A DNA stretch of 64,000 nucleotides from Deltaproteobacteria bacterium (GTDB lineage: Bacteria; Myxococcota_A; Polyangia; JAAYKL01): the NCBI GenBank assembly GCA_016935665.1, contig JAFGQN010000204.1:47826-111825 (forward strand). The letters are read 5' to 3'. The translations under genes were made by a program, and so were the position numbers. Positions 62,922 to 64,000 of the stretch are shown here, piece after piece. Below the pieces are notes generated by a model. It worked only from the letters and a program-made list of their open reading frames with translations, was not told the DNA's origin and searched no databases. The stretch's first letter is position 1. The number at the start of each line of letters is the position of its first letter.

Positions 62922-63368
62922 ATGAAAAAACGGTTGATGATCGCTCTTGTGGCCCATGACAACAGAAAAGCTGACCTTGTTGAATGGGCCGTTTTTAATG
63001 CCCAAACTTTGTCCGAACACAAATTGATATGCACTGGAACAACGGGGCAACAGATAGAGATGGCATTTGAATCACTCGGTATCGTTCCGGATATGACCTG
63101 CGTGCAATCAGGACCGTTAGGCGGTGATGCAGAAATCGCTGCCCTTGTTGTCCAAAAAAAAATAGATCTGGCCATTTTTCTTATCGATGATCTGAATTCC
63201 CAGCCTCACGAAGCAGACATTCAGATGCTTCTGCGCCAATGCAGAGTTCACAATGTCCCCATAGCCTGTAACCGATACAGTGCAGATCTGATGATTACGA
63301 GCACTTTATGGGATGAGGAAAACTATAAACCGACCGAACCCAGATACAAAAAGTTTATCAGACAATAG
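62922..63368 (+). CDS. mgsA: Methylglyoxal synthase
   Basis: A 148-residue enzyme turning dihydroxyacetone phosphate into methylglyoxal and phosphate, a glycolytic bypass used under phosphate limitation or sugar-phosphate stress. MIALVAHDNRKADLVEWAV, HKLICTGTTGQQIE (phosphate site), QSGPLGGDAEIAALV with the catalytic Asp, and IDDLNSQPHEADIQMLLRQC are diagnostic. The ATG at 62922 follows GGAGGAG; the open frame 58 codons upstream has no family similarity. Length is normal. Confidence 0.95.
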   Translation: MKKRLMIALVAHDNRKADLVEWAVFNAQTLSEHKLICTGTTGQQIEMAFESLGIVPDMTCVQSGPLGGDAEIAALVVQKKIDLAIFLIDDLNSQPHEADIQMLLRQCRVHNVPIACNRYSADLMITSTLWDEENYKPTEPRYKKFIRQ

Positions 63369-63580
63369 TTTCCGATTTAGGTCGCGGCAGGAACAGCTCC
63401 CAATTTCCACCATTTCAACAAACAGCGCTTTAAAAAGGCAGCGACGTCCGTTGCCTGAATTGTGGGATGCCGCTTCTCGCCGGAGTCCGCAACGAACCAG
63501 TCAATCGACGGAGGCGTTCGATAGCGTCCGGCACAGTTCACGTAAGAGAGGAATTACTGTGTTGCCACACGCCTCAAAGT

Positions 63581-63855
63581 TTATACGCGATGGTTTCTGA
63601 TGGCATTAAACATTCCGGCATGGACGGCTTCGCGAACAAAGGGGGATGACAAAAAATCGTGCGGAAAGCCGAGTTCGATGTGACTCGCAAGGTCGAGCCG
63701 TTCCATTTGCACGGGTGAAAGGGCCCATTCAATGCACACAAGGCTATCGATAATCTGATTCGGCTTGCGGGCGCCAATAATTGGAATCACCCTGCCCTCG
63801 CGTTGCCGCAGCCACGCAAGCGCCACCTGAACGGGCGATTTATCGATGTCACTGG
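63581..63855 (-). pseudogene. C-terminal fragment of an aldo/keto reductase
   Basis: The minus strand encodes the last ~90 residues of a plant-type/YakC-like aldo/keto reductase: DKSPVQVALAWLRQ, then VIPIIGARKPNQIIDSL and ERLDLASHIELGFPHDFL, ending at a TAA at 63581. These blocks form the C-terminal NADP-binding half. The reading frame cannot be followed as AKR sequence beyond about 63855, where the DNA changes character, and the barrel's catalytic Tyr/Lys half is absent, so the gene is broken. Confidence 0.75.
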
Positions 63856-64000
63856 CCCCCCTTTGAGTCCGCCATTGTGTTGGCCCTGGCCACCACCCAT
63901 ATTCCGAATGTTGAGTCCTTCACCGCTTCTGCACGCGGCTACTATGACCTCGGCTGACTTCTGCGTATCCATCAGAACACCTCTCGGCATCCTTAGCCTG
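63856..64000 (-). other. Foreign-looking sequence at the right edge, possible intron or mobile-element fragment
   Basis: Beyond the AKR break the minus strand shows a start-like ATG at 63990 opening MPRGVLMDTQKSAEV and a GEGLNIRN stretch. This recalls, from memory only, the leader of reverse transcriptases encoded in group II introns (pattern TQKSAE.IV...EGLN). The frame reads into the AKR fragment out of frame, so at most a short relic is present. The assignment is weak because the window ends here. Confidence 0.25.

Noticed and set aside
63377..63541. A 54-codon minus-strand frame starting with GTG (ending KWWKLGAVPAAT)
   Set aside because: It looks slightly protein-like but has no ribosome site, no recognised family and overlaps broken sequence; insufficient to call a gene.

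Overview
The window is 64 kb of a roughly 50 % GC bacterial chromosome with strong Shine-Dalgarno sites and genes on both strands. Several traits are typical of Myxococcota/Bradymonadota-like (former deltaproteobacterial) genomes: a giant TPR protein, lipoproteins with Asp-Gly linkers and a fibro-slime domain, a secreted CotH kinase, MshEN and PleD-like c-di-GMP proteins, many hybrid histidine kinases, and a PUFA-synthase-like lipid PKS. The lineage is an inference; there is no rRNA or phylogenetic marker analysis here.

Layout. 1-9 kb: a giant TPR protein running off the left edge, a formiminotransferase, an O-methyltransferase, and a small accessory patch (AbiEi-like remnant, truncated IS200-like Y1 transposase, DUF6880-like protein). 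9-19 kb: transketolase, a CotH-like protein, aldose 1-epimerase, a hybrid kinase and an amt-PII pair; transketolase and epimerase share a 27-bp inverted repeat upstream. 19-23 kb: a GH3 enzyme, a receiver protein, a predicted sRNA with two C6-looped hairpins, and serC. 23-27 kb: an envelope operon on the minus strand (two coiled-coil lipoproteins, metallo-beta-lactamase-fold hydrolase, glucosaminidase-like lipoprotein). 27-31 kb: an SDR-thiolase pair, ilvC and aat. 31-39 kb: surface lipoproteins and a c-di-GMP group (MshEN protein, REC-REC-GGDEF protein) with a zinc-ribbon protein carrying six EYRSPAF repeats.

38.9-54 kb is the most distinctive region: a tightly packed minus-strand operon encoding a HAD phosphatase, a 2743-residue KS-KS-AT-ACP4-KR-DH synthase, a CrtI-type FAD oxidoreductase fused to two hotdog domains, and an LpxL-like acyltransferase, with an RND/MMPL exporter transcribed divergently. 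Together they look like an uncharacterised secondary-lipid pathway: chain assembly, desaturation plus hydrolytic release, acyl transfer and export. There is no enoyl reductase or phosphopantetheinyl transferase in the window, so the product is probably unsaturated and activation must come from elsewhere.

54-64 kb: an atypical receiver with a decayed low-complexity tail, a lipoprotein hydrolase, a four-gene overlapping membrane operon headed by a DUF6754-type protein, a PAS hybrid kinase next to a DUF574-type methyltransferase, methylglyoxal synthase, and at the right edge an aldo/keto reductase fragment cut off by foreign-looking sequence. No rRNA, tRNA, CRISPR array or intact insertion sequence was recognised.
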